A DNA stretch of 64,000 bases, taken from positions 1 through 64,000 of the forward strand of contig NZ_JAPCHW010000008.1 of NCBI RefSeq assembly GCF_026107515.2, read 5' to 3'. A model generated the notes under the pieces. The model made no database searches. It was not told the origin of the DNA and saw only the letters and a list, made by a program, of their open reading frames with translations. The position numbers and the translations under genes were made by a program. Below, piece by piece: positions 1 through 8,614 of the stretch; position 1 is the first letter of the stretch; every line of letters starts with the position of its first letter. The DNA comes from Glutamicibacter sp. MNS18 (GTDB taxonomy: Bacteria; Actinomycetota; Actinomycetes; Actinomycetales; Micrococcaceae).

Positions 1-28
1 CGGTGCGGTAAAGGTAGACTCGTGCACT

Positions 29-91
29 GTCGAGGTCTTTCGAAGAAGGTTGTGTGGTAACTTCCATTCTTCGCGAAGGCCTCGACTTTTT
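29..91 (+). terminator. Rho-independent terminator of an upstream plus-strand gene
   Basis: Imperfect inverted repeat: GTCGAGG-type arm at 29-47 and its complement ending at 86, followed at once by TTTTT on the plus strand (87-91). It lies beyond the stop of the first minus-strand gene (164) and most likely ends a plus-strand gene left of the window. It could also help stop the minus-strand operon, but no U-tract is seen in that direction. Confidence 0.55.
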
Positions 92-163
92 GCTGCATTG
101 GTGACACGCCCGGGATCCGGGGTGTTGAGTTCAGCTGGTTACACCCTTATTTCTGAAGAGCCC

Positions 164-3010
164 CTATGGTTCCAATCCACGCGCAATCAGCTGCACCAGG
201 TGCTTGCCATCCAGCCCGGCCAGATCGGCGACTTGGGTGCGGCAGGAGAACCCGTCGGCCAGGATCTGCCGGTTAGGGGCCGCCTTCGCTTTCGCCAGGA
301 CACCCTGCTCGGCGATCTGCCTGGAGATCTCGTAGTGCCCCTTCTCCATTCCGAAGTTTCCGGCCAGGCCACAACAACCCGCGGACTCCGTCACATCGCA
401 TCCCATGGAATCCAGCAGGGCACGATCCGCGTCATATCCCATGACCGCATACTGGTGGCAGTGCGGCTGCGCCAGCAGTTGTGCATCAACCCGAGGAGGG
501 GTCCAGTCAATGGACGTCAGGAACTCGGCTACCGTGCGCACCGCGCCGGACAGTTCCACCGCCCGTGGGTCATCGCCGAGCAATTCCACCAGGTCCGAGC
601 GGAGCGTGGCAGTACAGCTCGGCTCAAGACCGATCACGGTTCGTCCATCCTGGACCGCGGGCAGCAGCAGGTCCACGGTGGAACGTAGCTGGGCCTTGGC
701 CTTGGCCAGCTGTCCGGTGGAGATCAGTGTCAGTCCGCAGCAGGCGCCGGGTGCGGCCAATTGCACATCCGCACCGGCTGCCTGCAGGACGCTGATCGCG
801 TCCCGGGCGATCTCCGGGGTGATCGAGTCGGTAAAGGAATCGACCCACAACAGTACCCGGTGCCGCGCCCCGGGTACCGAAGTCAGGTTCCTGGCCGTTG
901 CACTACGCCGGAACGGAACCCGCGGCAAACGTGGGAGACCACGGCGCGGATCCGCACCGATCAGGTGCATCATGCTCCGCCGCAGTACCGGGAGCCGGCC
1001 GGCCAGGTTCACTAGTGGTGCCAGCGGTGACATCAGTTTCAACCAGCCGGGCAGGCGACCGAGCGTGTAGTGCGCCAGCGGACGCAGCTTGCCCTTGTAC
1101 GTCTGGTGCAGGGTCTCCGACTTGAAAGTGGCCATATCGATGCCGGTCGGGCAATCGTTGGCACACGCCTTGCAGCTCAGGCACAGATCCAGGGCCTCAT
1201 GGACTTCCGGTGAGGAATGCCCCAGGGTGATGATCCCGCCGTTGAGCATCTCCTGCAGGACCCGCGCGCGGCCGCGCGTCGAGTCCTTTTCATCCCGGGT
1301 GGCTTGAAAGGAGGGGCACATGAATCCCCCGGAATCACCCAAATCCGATCGGCATTTACCCACGCCCACGCAGCGGTGGAGCGCGTTGGTGATATTCCCT
1401 CCATCATGTTCGAAGCGGAAACCGTCACTGGCCATCAGCGTCAACGCCTGTGGGCGACGCAAGTCCGCGTCCATCGCTGCCGGGTCCACCACGATGCCCG
1501 GGTTGAGGATATTATTGTGGTCGAACAGCGCCTTGAACTCGGCCATGGCCGCCAACGCCGCCGGTGAATACATGGAGCCAAGCAACTCGCTGCGTGCCCG
1601 CCCGTCCCCGTGCTCGCCGGATAGCGACCCGCCGAAACCCGTGGCCAGGGCCGCGGACTTCTCCATGAACCGGCGGAAGACCACCGGTTCGGCGTCCAAG
1701 GGGAAATCGATGCGCAAGTGGACACAACCATCACCAAAATGCCCGTAGGCCAACCCCGAAAGCCCCTCGGAATCCATCAGGGCATAGAGCTCGCGCAGGT
1801 AACTGCCCAGGTGCTCCGGTGGGACCGCCGAGTCCTCCCACCCCGGCCATGCCTGGGCCCCGTCAGCGGTGCGGCCGGCCAGACCGGCCCCGTCGGCGCG
1901 GATCTGCCACAACCTTGTCGCCTCGTTTCCGGCCGGAATCACCAGCGAATCGACCGCCGAGGATACGCCGGCCAGTTCACGGGCGGTGGCCACGGCCGCC
2001 TGTGAATCCTGCCCGCCGACCTCGACCATCAGCCAGCCGCCACCGGCGGGCAGGTCCGGGACCGCGTGTTTCCCCTTGGCTGCGCGGATCACCTGCACCA
2101 ACGCCGCATCCAGTCCCTCCAGTGCCAGCGGCTTGAACGGCAACAAGGCCGGCACGTCATCGGCGGCGGCAGCCATGTCGGGGTAGCCGAGGACCGCCAG
2201 CGCCGGGGCCGGGGCCAGTTCCACCAGCTTCAGCGTGGCCTGGAGAATGACGCCGCAGGTGCCCTCGGTGCCGGTCAGCGCGGCAGCCAGGTTCCGCCCG
2301 TTTTCAGGCAGCAGGTGTTCGAGGGAGTACCCCGAAATCTGCCGGGCAAAACGCCCGAACTCGGTGCGGATGAGGCCGAGGTTCCGTGTCACGAAATCCT
2401 CCAGGCCGGGCACCTGCGTCAACCCCTCCCTGCCGGAGGCTGCGTCCACTATCCGGCCGTCGGCCGCCAGCCACCGCAGTTGAGCCACATTGTCCGCGGT
2501 GCGCCCATAGGACAACCCGTGCGGACCGCAGGCGTTGTTCCCGATCATGCCGCCCAGGGTGCAACGTGTCGCGGTCGAGGGATCCGGCCCGAATCGCAGG
2601 CCCAGCGGCGCCAGCCGTGCCTGCAGGTCGCTGAGTACCACCCCGGGTTGCACCACTGCGGTGCGGGTGGCCGCGTCGATGTCCACAATCCGGTTCATGT
2701 GCCGGGAAAAGTCCAGCACGATCCCTTCCCCAACGGCGTTCCCGGCACATGAGGTCCCGCCTCCGCGGGAGGTTACCGGCACCTTGTGGTGCCGCGCCGT
2801 GGCCACCACGAATTTCACATCCGACTCGTCGCGCGGGGTGATAACCAATTGCGGCACTACCCGGTAGTTCGACGCATCGGTGGAATACTGGGCCCGGGCC
2901 AGCGTGCTGGCCTGTACCTGGTCCCCCAGCTGGCCTCGAAGTTCGTTGGTGATGGCTTCCCAGTTCGCCGCCTGGGAAGGTACGCGCTCCCGCGTGGTTG
3001 GGACACTCAT
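164..3010 (-). CDS. FAD-linked oxidase / Fe-S protein, probable D-2-hydroxyglutarate dehydrogenase
   Basis: Protein of 948 aa. The N-terminal half is a PCMH-type FAD-binding domain (SRGGGTSCAGNAVG at about 80-93, GMIGNNACGPHGLSYG at about 153-168) followed by an FAD-oxidase C domain ending in HFGDGCVH and GEHGDGRARS. The C-terminal half has ferredoxin-type cysteines (CLSCKACANDCPTG) and two CCG motifs (CCGLTLIS, CCGLAGNFGMEKGH), as in GlpC/YdiJ proteins. This architecture is known for D-2-hydroxyacid dehydrogenases such as YdiJ. It is the last gene of an operon containing an HglS-type enzyme whose product is D-2-hydroxyglutarate, so oxidation of that acid to 2-oxoglutarate is the inferred role. 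D-lactate or glycolate are alternative substrates. Start ATG 3010 has AAAGG about 11 bases upstream. Confidence 0.88.
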   Translation of the reverse strand: MSVPTTRERVPSQAANWEAITNELRGQLGDQVQASTLARAQYSTDASNYRVVPQLVITPRDESDVKFVVATARHHKVPVTSRGGGTSCAGNAVGEGIVLDFSRHMNRIVDIDAATRTAVVQPGVVLSDLQARLAPLGLRFGPDPSTATRCTLGGMIGNNACGPHGLSYGRTADNVAQLRWLAADGRIVDAASGREGLTQVPGLEDFVTRNLGLIRTEFGRFARQISGYSLEHLLPENGRNLAAALTGTEGTCGVILQATLKLVELAPAPALAVLGYPDMAAAADDVPALLPFKPLALEGLDAALVQVIRAAKGKHAVPDLPAGGGWLMVEVGGQDSQAAVATARELAGVSSAVDSLVIPAGNEATRLWQIRADGAGLAGRTADGAQAWPGWEDSAVPPEHLGSYLRELYALMDSEGLSGLAYGHFGDGCVHLRIDFPLDAEPVVFRRFMEKSAALATGFGGSLSGEHGDGRARSELLGSMYSPAALAAMAEFKALFDHNNILNPGIVVDPAAMDADLRRPQALTLMASDGFRFEHDGGNITNALHRCVGVGKCRSDLGDSGGFMCPSFQATRDEKDSTRGRARVLQEMLNGGIITLGHSSPEVHEALDLCLSCKACANDCPTGIDMATFKSETLHQTYKGKLRPLAHYTLGRLPGWLKLMSPLAPLVNLAGRLPVLRRSMMHLIGADPRRGLPRLPRVPFRRSATARNLTSVPGARHRVLLWVDSFTDSITPEIARDAISVLQAAGADVQLAAPGACCGLTLISTGQLAKAKAQLRSTVDLLLPAVQDGRTVIGLEPSCTATLRSDLVELLGDDPRAVELSGAVRTVAEFLTSIDWTPPRVDAQLLAQPHCHQYAVMGYDADRALLDSMGCDVTESAGCCGLAGNFGMEKGHYEISRQIAEQGVLAKAKAAPNRQILADGFSCRTQVADLAGLDGKHLVQLIARGLEP

Positions 3011-3042
3011 GCGCTCGGGGCCTTTCTCACGTAGGGGTTGGT

Positions 3043-4182
3043 CTAATGTACGAGGGCCCGGCCACGCAAGTCCATGGCCTTGCGTACCCGGTCCTGGGCC
3101 AACAGCCTCGCCGCTTCATGGGTGGTGGTTTTGCGGTTGGCTGCTTCGTCCAGCACCGTTAGCGCGTTGTGGCGCAGTTTTTCGGAGACCGTGGTGAAGA
3201 TGTTGTCCGTGGTGGCCCGGAATGGGGACTGTCGCGCCTCCATGGCGAAGGCTGCCGAGACCACCCCGCCGGCGTTGGCAATGAAGTCAGGGATAACGGT
3301 GACACCACGGGCCGCAAGCACCTGCTGTGCTTCGGCATTGGTGGGCAGGTTGGCCCCCTCCACCAGCAGGGTGGCGCCGATCCGTTGGGCGGACCCGGCA
3401 TCGATGACATCTTGCAAGGCCGCAGGGACCACGATGTCGGCATCGACGAACAGCTCGTCGCCCGGGTTGATCCGCAGCTGCGGGTAATCGTTGACCAACG
3501 CGTCACCCACCTGTTGGCGCCGCTGAAGCAGTTCCGGGATGTCCAACCCCCGGGAATCGAAGATCGCCCCGTGGGCAGTGGAAATCGCCACTACCGTGTA
3601 TCCCAGCTCGTGCAGCCGGGAAGCGACCGCGTGCCCTACTGCACCGAAGCCCTGTACCGCCACCCGGGCACCGCGCAGATCCCGCACGGCGGCGGCGGCA
3701 TCCACCACCTCGGCCACCCCGTACCCGGTGATACCCAGCTGGTCATAGGGCACACCACCCAGATCCCAGGGTGTTCCCACGGCCGCCATGCGGGTACCCA
3801 GTTCGTCGTTGATGATCGCCGCATCGTTCTCGGTCAGGCCCATATCCAGCCCGAAAACATACTCCTCCGGTACCTCGTTGGACAGCTTACGCACGAAGGA
3901 ACGCAGGATTTCCTCCTTGTGCGGGCTGGCCGGGTCGGCCTGGATGCCGGCCTTGGCCCCACCGTAGAACAAGTCCACTCCGGCCCATTTCCACGTCATC
4001 ACCCGGGCCAGCCGGGCGATTTCGCCCACCGACACGTTCGGTTGCATGCGGGTGCCACCCTTGCCGATACCGCGGGAGGTGTTGTCAATGACCAGCACCC
4101 CCTTCATGCCGGTTTTCGCGTCGCTGACCGCGACGATCTTCTCCGGACCCCATTGGTCCATCAGCTCGAAAATGTTACTCAT
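3043..4182 (-). CDS. Glu/Leu/Phe/Val-type amino-acid dehydrogenase
   Basis: Protein of 379 aa with the family's substrate-binding N domain (GGTRMQPNVSVGE, catalytic-lysine region GGAKAGIQAD, about 40-80) and a Rossmann C domain (VAVQGFGAVGHAVA). It catalyses NAD(P)-dependent oxidative deamination of an alpha-amino acid, or the reverse. It is shorter than hexameric glutamate dehydrogenases (about 420-450 aa) and nearer leucine/phenylalanine dehydrogenases in size. It sits 32 bases before the D-2-hydroxyglutarate dehydrogenase gene in an operon with no visible aminotransferase. It may therefore deaminate 2-aminoadipate to 2-oxoadipate directly, or recycle glutamate; this role is inference. Confidence 0.87.
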   Translation of the reverse strand: MSNIFELMDQWGPEKIVAVSDAKTGMKGVLVIDNTSRGIGKGGTRMQPNVSVGEIARLARVMTWKWAGVDLFYGGAKAGIQADPASPHKEEILRSFVRKLSNEVPEEYVFGLDMGLTENDAAIINDELGTRMAAVGTPWDLGGVPYDQLGITGYGVAEVVDAAAAVRDLRGARVAVQGFGAVGHAVASRLHELGYTVVAISTAHGAIFDSRGLDIPELLQRRQQVGDALVNDYPQLRINPGDELFVDADIVVPAALQDVIDAGSAQRIGATLLVEGANLPTNAEAQQVLAARGVTVIPDFIANAGGVVSAAFAMEARQSPFRATTDNIFTTVSEKLRHNALTVLDEAANRKTTTHEAARLLAQDRVRKAMDLRGRALVH

Positions 4183-4223
4183 CGTTCGTATTCTTTCTGC
4201 CCGTCCGGGTCGCTGGAGGATAG

Positions 4224-4261
4224 CATCCGGGCGGCACGCACGAATGCGTGCCGCCCGGATG
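4224..4261 (-). terminator. Strong hairpin between aldehyde dehydrogenase and amino-acid dehydrogenase genes
   Basis: Perfect inverted repeat with 17-base arms (4224-4240 and 4245-4261) and a CGAA tetraloop. It lies in the 96-base gap between the aldehyde dehydrogenase stop and the next start on the same strand. No U-tract follows on either strand, so it may be an attenuator or an mRNA-stabilising hairpin and need not be a full terminator. Confidence 0.5.
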
Positions 4262-4278
4262 GTGGAAGAGGCGGTGGC

Positions 4279-5805
4279 CTAGAGGAACTTCACGCCCTGG
4301 GCCAATGGCAACTGCCCGGAGTAGTTCACGGTGTTGGTGGCCTGTCGCATGTAGACGCGCCAGGCATCGGAACCGGACTCGCGTCCGCCACCGGTTTCCT
4401 TGTCCCCACCGAAGGCGCCGCCGATCTCCGCACCGGAAGTGCCGATGTTGACATTGGCGATGCCGCAATCCGATCCGGAGGCCGACAGGAAGCGCTCGGC
4501 TTCGCCCTGGTCGGTGGTGAAGATCGCCGAGGACAGCCCCTGCGGAACCCCGTTCTGCAGGGCGATGGCCTCATCGAAGTCCGAGTAGGTCAGCAGGTAC
4601 AGGATCGGGGCAAAGGTCTCGTCCCGGACCACCGCGCTCTGGGACGGCATCTGCACGATCACCGGCTGCACGTAGTAGGCCTGCGGATACTGCTCTTCCA
4701 GCACCCGTTCGCCGCCGGTCAGCACGGTACCGCCTTGGGCCTTGGCATCGGCCAGTGCCTGGGTCATGGCCCGGTAGCTGGCCTCGTTGACCAGCGGACC
4801 GACCAGGTTTTCCTCGTTGCGCGGGTCCCCGATGCTCAACGTCGGGTAGGCGGCCACCAGTTTCCGGGTCAGCTCCTCGACCACCGACTCGTGCACGATC
4901 ACCCGGCGCATGGTGGTGCAACGCTGTCCTGCAGTCCCGGCGGCGGCGAACACGATACCGCGCAGCGCGAGGTCAAGATCCGCGCTCGGGGTGACGATGG
5001 CGGCATTGTTGCCACCGAGTTCGAGCAGGATCCGGCCAAAGCGTTCAGCCACCTTGGGGGCGATCTCGCGCCCCATGCGGGTGGAACCGGTGGCCGAGAC
5101 CAGGGCGACTCGCTCGTCCTCGATCAGCGGGGCGCCTCCCTCGCGGTCGGCCAGGACCAGCTGGTGGATATCGGCAGGTGCGCCGGTCTCCTGTACTGCG
5201 CGGGCCAGCAGCGCGTGGGTAGCCAGTGCGGAAAGGTTCACCATCCCCGAGGGCTTCCAGACCACGGTGTCCCCCGCAATCAAGGCCAGTGCGGTGTTCC
5301 AGGAGTACACGGCCACCGGGAAGTTGAAGGCCGAGATGACCCCGACCACCCCCAGCGGGTGCCAGGTCTCCATCAGCCGGTGTCCCGGACGCTCCGAGGG
5401 CATGGTCTTGCCGTAGAGCATGCGCGACTGGCCCACGGCGAAGTCGCAGATGTCGATCATTTCCTGCACCTCGCCCAGTGCCTCCGAGGTGATCTTGCCG
5501 GCCTCGGCTTGCACGATGACCGCAAGGTCATCCTTGTGCTCGGTCAGCAGTTCACCCCACCGCTTGACCGTGGCCCCGCGCACCGGAGCCGGCACCTCGC
5601 GCCAAGTCGTGAAGGCATCGGCCGCCCGAGAGATGGCCTCCTCGGTATCGGCTGCCGTGTGCAGCGGGACCCGGGCCAGCACCTCGCCGGTCAGCGGGCT
5701 GCGTGCCTCGGTGGGGCCGGAAAGGGCGGCGGTATCCACCCCGCAGGCGCGCAGTGCAGCGGCCACGGTGTCCTTCAGTGCGGTCTCGTTCAGGGTCTGG
5801 GTCAT
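4279..5805 (-). CDS. amaB: Aldehyde dehydrogenase, probable 2-aminoadipate semialdehyde dehydrogenase (ALDH7/AmaB-like)
   Basis: Protein of 508 aa with the full ALDH fold. Visible are FNFPVAVYSWNTALAL (Rossmann entry), SATGSTRMGREIAP (cofactor loop), the catalytic glutamate in LELGGNNA and the nucleophile cysteine in GQRCTTMRR. The C-terminus FGGDKETGGGRESGSDAW is typical of the ALDH7 group, which oxidises 2-aminoadipate 6-semialdehyde/piperideine-6-carboxylate to 2-aminoadipate in lysine breakdown. The gene lies between the hglS-like gene and the amino-acid dehydrogenase on the same strand, which supports that substrate. ATG 5805 follows AAGGAGAAAAGAAA, a strong ribosome binding site. Confidence 0.85.
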   Translation of the reverse strand: MTQTLNETALKDTVAAALRACGVDTAALSGPTEARSPLTGEVLARVPLHTAADTEEAISRAADAFTTWREVPAPVRGATVKRWGELLTEHKDDLAVIVQAEAGKITSEALGEVQEMIDICDFAVGQSRMLYGKTMPSERPGHRLMETWHPLGVVGVISAFNFPVAVYSWNTALALIAGDTVVWKPSGMVNLSALATHALLARAVQETGAPADIHQLVLADREGGAPLIEDERVALVSATGSTRMGREIAPKVAERFGRILLELGGNNAAIVTPSADLDLALRGIVFAAAGTAGQRCTTMRRVIVHESVVEELTRKLVAAYPTLSIGDPRNEENLVGPLVNEASYRAMTQALADAKAQGGTVLTGGERVLEEQYPQAYYVQPVIVQMPSQSAVVRDETFAPILYLLTYSDFDEAIALQNGVPQGLSSAIFTTDQGEAERFLSASGSDCGIANVNIGTSGAEIGGAFGGDKETGGGRESGSDAWRVYMRQATNTVNYSGQLPLAQGVKFL

Positions 5806-5837
5806 TTTCTTTTCTCCTTGCGTGGTTTAAGGGGCGG

Positions 5838-7244
5838 TTAGACGTTGGCGCCGGCAGCTAGCCGGGCGCGCAACGCTGCCAGGGATTCGTCTTGTTGCTT
5901 GCGGTACAGGTCATAGGGGTCTGCAACCGGGCGACCGACAATCAGGCTCATGGTTTCCAGGTTGTAGTCCGTTCCGGTCTGCGCGTCGTCACGGGATCCC
6001 TCGTCGGTGAGGTTGGATTGGAAGATTCCGGCGGCCGAGCGGGGTAGGAAGTCCTCGTACACGATCGGTTCGACATCCACTAGTCCGGCCTCAACCAGCT
6101 CCGTGAGGTCCTGGCGGGCCAGCACGGCCGGGTCGTGGCCCGCTGCGGCTTCGGTGTTCAGTTCATAGGTGAAATACGCCAGTCCCTCGGTGGCCAGTTC
6201 CCCTTCGGTGCGTGGCAGGTGTTCGCGCCAGACATCCCGGGCCACGTCGACCCTGATGCCGTTGCCTTCACCCGCGGCCAGCCGTCGGTCGGTTTCGGCG
6301 ACCATCCGGTCGTACAGGTCGCGGCCCTTGGGGGTCAGCGCGATCCCGCGCTGTTCGACCTCGCCGAAGCGGACGCGCAGTTCACCCGGTCCCACGGTTC
6401 CGTCCTCGAAGAGGAACTGCCGGTCCTCGGCCAAGGCGCGGAAGGAGGTCTGGCGCAAGAGGATGTCCGGCCCCTCCCAGGCCGGCGGGCCCTGGATCTC
6501 GTCGATCATGGTGATCCCGCGCGCTTCCATCCGCTCATACAATGCGTCGATATCCAGTACCCGCGGGGTCAGGTGGTTGATGTGTGTGGTGGAAACCCCG
6601 CCAATATCCGAGGCCACCGCGCTGATGGCCTCCAGCTTCTTGTACCAGGCATGGTCCACCGGATCGGTGGACAGCTTGAAGGCCGCGGTGGCCAACTCCA
6701 ACAGCCGGTCCGCGTCGGCCGCGGCCAGTCCCCCGGCCTCGGCAGCCCGATCGGCCAATTGCAGCAGATCCGCCGGGAACAGGGTGCGTGCCCCGATGAA
6801 ACGGTGCAGTTCATCCTTCAGCTGTTTGTTGAAGAAGCGCGGGTCGTCGGTGGCCAGCATCGAGGTAAACACCCGGAAAGGATTGCGGGCCAACTCCTCG
6901 CGATCCACCGGGCGGAAGGCTGTGGACACCACCGGCACCGAGGACTTGGAGGCGTCACGAAGGTCGTAGAATCCCACCGGGTGCATGCCGAAGGCAGCGA
7001 AGACCCGGGCCACCTGGCCCATCTCCTCCGGCGAGCCGACCCGGATCGCCCCGTGGCGCTCGGCGGTGATCCTGTCGATCGCCCCCAGCCGCTCCGCCTC
7101 GCTGCCGTTGGCGGCCAGGTAGTCCTGGTTCACCTCGTTCGAGACATCCACCAGGGTGTTGTACGCGGGTACTTCTTCCCCATACATCACCGAAAGCTCA
7201 CGGGCGAAGCGGGCCCGCAGTTCCCATTGTTCGACCAGGGTCAT
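5838..7244 (-). CDS. hglS: DUF1338 / HglS-type 2-oxoadipate dioxygenase/decarboxylase
   Basis: The long reading frame opens at 7271 (477 aa), but ATG 7244 (MTLVEQWELR, 468 aa) has AAAGGA nine bases upstream and is preferred. The protein matches the DUF1338/YdcJ family, a non-haem Fe(II) VOC-like fold. Candidate metal ligands, numbered from 7271, are H73 in ERHGAIRVG, H230/H233 in STTHINHLTPR, and a glutamate in RFGEVEQRG (about 304-306). Characterised HglS converts 2-oxoadipate plus O2 to D-2-hydroxyglutarate and CO2 in the lysine/pipecolate route. Its neighbours provide the enzymes expected just before (semialdehyde dehydrogenase) and after (D-2-hydroxyglutarate dehydrogenase), which makes this function likely. 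Confidence 0.88.
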   Translation of the reverse strand: MTLVEQWELRARFARELSVMYGEEVPAYNTLVDVSNEVNQDYLAANGSEAERLGAIDRITAERHGAIRVGSPEEMGQVARVFAAFGMHPVGFYDLRDASKSSVPVVSTAFRPVDREELARNPFRVFTSMLATDDPRFFNKQLKDELHRFIGARTLFPADLLQLADRAAEAGGLAAADADRLLELATAAFKLSTDPVDHAWYKKLEAISAVASDIGGVSTTHINHLTPRVLDIDALYERMEARGITMIDEIQGPPAWEGPDILLRQTSFRALAEDRQFLFEDGTVGPGELRVRFGEVEQRGIALTPKGRDLYDRMVAETDRRLAAGEGNGIRVDVARDVWREHLPRTEGELATEGLAYFTYELNTEAAAGHDPAVLARQDLTELVEAGLVDVEPIVYEDFLPRSAAGIFQSNLTDEGSRDDAQTGTDYNLETMSLIVGRPVADPYDLYRKQQDESLAALRARLAAGANV

Positions 7245-7270
7245 CTGATTGGTTCCTTTACTGTTCGTCA

Positions 7271-8461
7271 TTAGATGATGTTCACTTCGCGCAACCGGCT
7301 GGTGTCGTTGTCAAACCGGTCCACGCTGAAGGGTGTGGGGTCCATGAACGATGTGCGTCCGTGATACAGATCCGCGACCAGTTCTCCAACGGCCGGTCCC
7401 TGCAGGAATCCGTGGCCGGAGAATCCGGTGGCGTAGAAAAAGCCTGGCAAGTCCCGTGAATGGCCGATCAAGGCGTTGTGGTCCGGGGTGTTCTCGTAGT
7501 ATCCGGCCCACCCTCCCACAAGGTCCGGGTTTTCCAGGCCCGGAGCGCACACTGCCGCGGCGTCATTGAACTCGGCCAACCACGAGTAGTCGAACTCGCG
7601 GCCGAAGCCTTCGGGTTGCTCATGCGAAATACCCAACAGCAGACCACTGCCGTAGTTGTGGAAGTACATGGTGGTGGCCAGGTCCAGGGTGAAGGGGATC
7701 CTGGCCGGGGTGGTGGCTTGCGGCATGGTCAACCCGATCATCCGCTTGGTGGGGACTACCGGCAGGCTCACCCCGGCCATCTGGCCGATTTGTGCACTCC
7801 AGGCTCCGGCACAGCAGATGACGGCGTTGGTGCTTATCTTGCCCCGGTTGGTGCGTACCGAGCGAATAGTCCCCTCCGCCGTCTCGATATCCAGCACCTG
7901 GGTGTGGGTAAGGATCCGCACACCCAACTGGCGGGCAGCATGGGCATAGCCCGCTACTGCCAGGGCCGGCTCGGCGTACCCGTCTTCGGGGGAGAAACTG
8001 GCACCGTTCAACGCCCGGGCATCGATGAACGGGTTGATCCTCTCCGCTTCTTCCGCATCGATCATCCGGCTGGAGACACCCATGCTGTTCTGAGTTGCCG
8101 TGGCGGCTTCGAGCGCCTGCAGGGAATCGTCGTTGCGGCACAGGAACAAGTACCCCACCTGCTGCAGGCCGATCCCCGCGCCGAACTCGGCGTCGAATTT
8201 CCGGTAGGCCTCCAAGGAGCGCTTGCCCAGCATGATGTTCCCTGGATCGGAGAAATTGGCCCGTACGCCACCCAGCGGCTTTGCCGAGGATCCGCCCCCC
8301 AGGTCGCCGAGCTCCAGCAGGACGATATTCTGCACGCCGCTTTTTGCCAGATGCCACGCAGCGCTGACCCCCATGATGCCACCGCCAATGATGACCACAT
8401 CGGCGGAATCGGGAAGCCGTGAATCAAAACGTGGTTTCAGGTCAATGACTGCACCAGCCAT
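7271..8461 (-). CDS. FAD-dependent amine oxidase (DAO family), candidate pipecolate oxidase
   Basis: Protein of 396 aa from ATG 8461, chosen over an in-frame ATG at 8479 because AAAGGGGGAGAC directly precedes it. The N-terminal dinucleotide-binding motif is VVIIGGGIMGVSAAWHLAKSG, and the C-terminus has the DAO-family GFSGHGFLQGPAVGELVADL. Family members (sarcosine, glycine, pipecolate oxidases) oxidise secondary or primary amines to imines using O2. As first gene of an operon whose later enzymes handle aminoadipate semialdehyde and 2-oxoadipate, oxidation of pipecolate to piperideine-6-carboxylate is the best inference. The sequence alone does not exclude sarcosine or another N-substituted amino acid. 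Confidence 0.8.
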   Translation of the reverse strand: MAGAVIDLKPRFDSRLPDSADVVIIGGGIMGVSAAWHLAKSGVQNIVLLELGDLGGGSSAKPLGGVRANFSDPGNIMLGKRSLEAYRKFDAEFGAGIGLQQVGYLFLCRNDDSLQALEAATATQNSMGVSSRMIDAEEAERINPFIDARALNGASFSPEDGYAEPALAVAGYAHAARQLGVRILTHTQVLDIETAEGTIRSVRTNRGKISTNAVICCAGAWSAQIGQMAGVSLPVVPTKRMIGLTMPQATTPARIPFTLDLATTMYFHNYGSGLLLGISHEQPEGFGREFDYSWLAEFNDAAAVCAPGLENPDLVGGWAGYYENTPDHNALIGHSRDLPGFFYATGFSGHGFLQGPAVGELVADLYHGRTSFMDPTPFSVDRFDNDTSRLREVNII

Positions 8462-8511
8462 GTCTCCCCCTTTCGTCAAGTTGACCGATGCTCCAGTGCG
8501 ACCGGTTATCC

Positions 8512-8523
8512 GTTATCGATAAC
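8512..8523. promoter_or_regulatory. Palindromic operator candidate upstream of the catabolic operon
   Basis: GTTATCGATAAC is a perfect 12-base palindrome about 50 bases before the amine oxidase start. A near-identical copy (GTTATCGACAAC, 9350-9361) lies before the regulator and symporter genes. The paired arrangement suggests binding by the GntR protein encoded between them. Confidence 0.45.
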
Positions 8524-8571
8524 TATGCACTATGAAGTGGGCCACATGTCAAGGGGGTGCGCAAAAATGAA

Positions 8572-8600
8572 CCCGGTGGTACACATTGTGTACCACCGGG
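8572..8600 (-). terminator. Terminator hairpin of the GntR gene
   Basis: Perfect inverted repeat with 14-base arms (8572-8585, 8587-8600). On the minus strand it lies 15 bases after the GntR stop and is followed by a T-rich stretch (TTCATTTTTG). The arm core GGTACACA/TGTGTACC also resembles GntR/FadR operators, so a second role is possible. Confidence 0.65.
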
Positions 8601-8614
8601 CGCAGCGGAAACCG

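Noticed and set aside
3169-5841. Plus-strand open frame of 890 codons
   Set aside because: It lies antisense to the amino-acid and aldehyde dehydrogenase genes, which have clear family motifs; such long antisense frames are common in GC-rich DNA.
8572-8600. Palindrome as part of a CRISPR repeat
   Set aside because: It occurs once, with no regular repeats or spacers around it; a terminator explains it. No CRISPR array was seen in the window.
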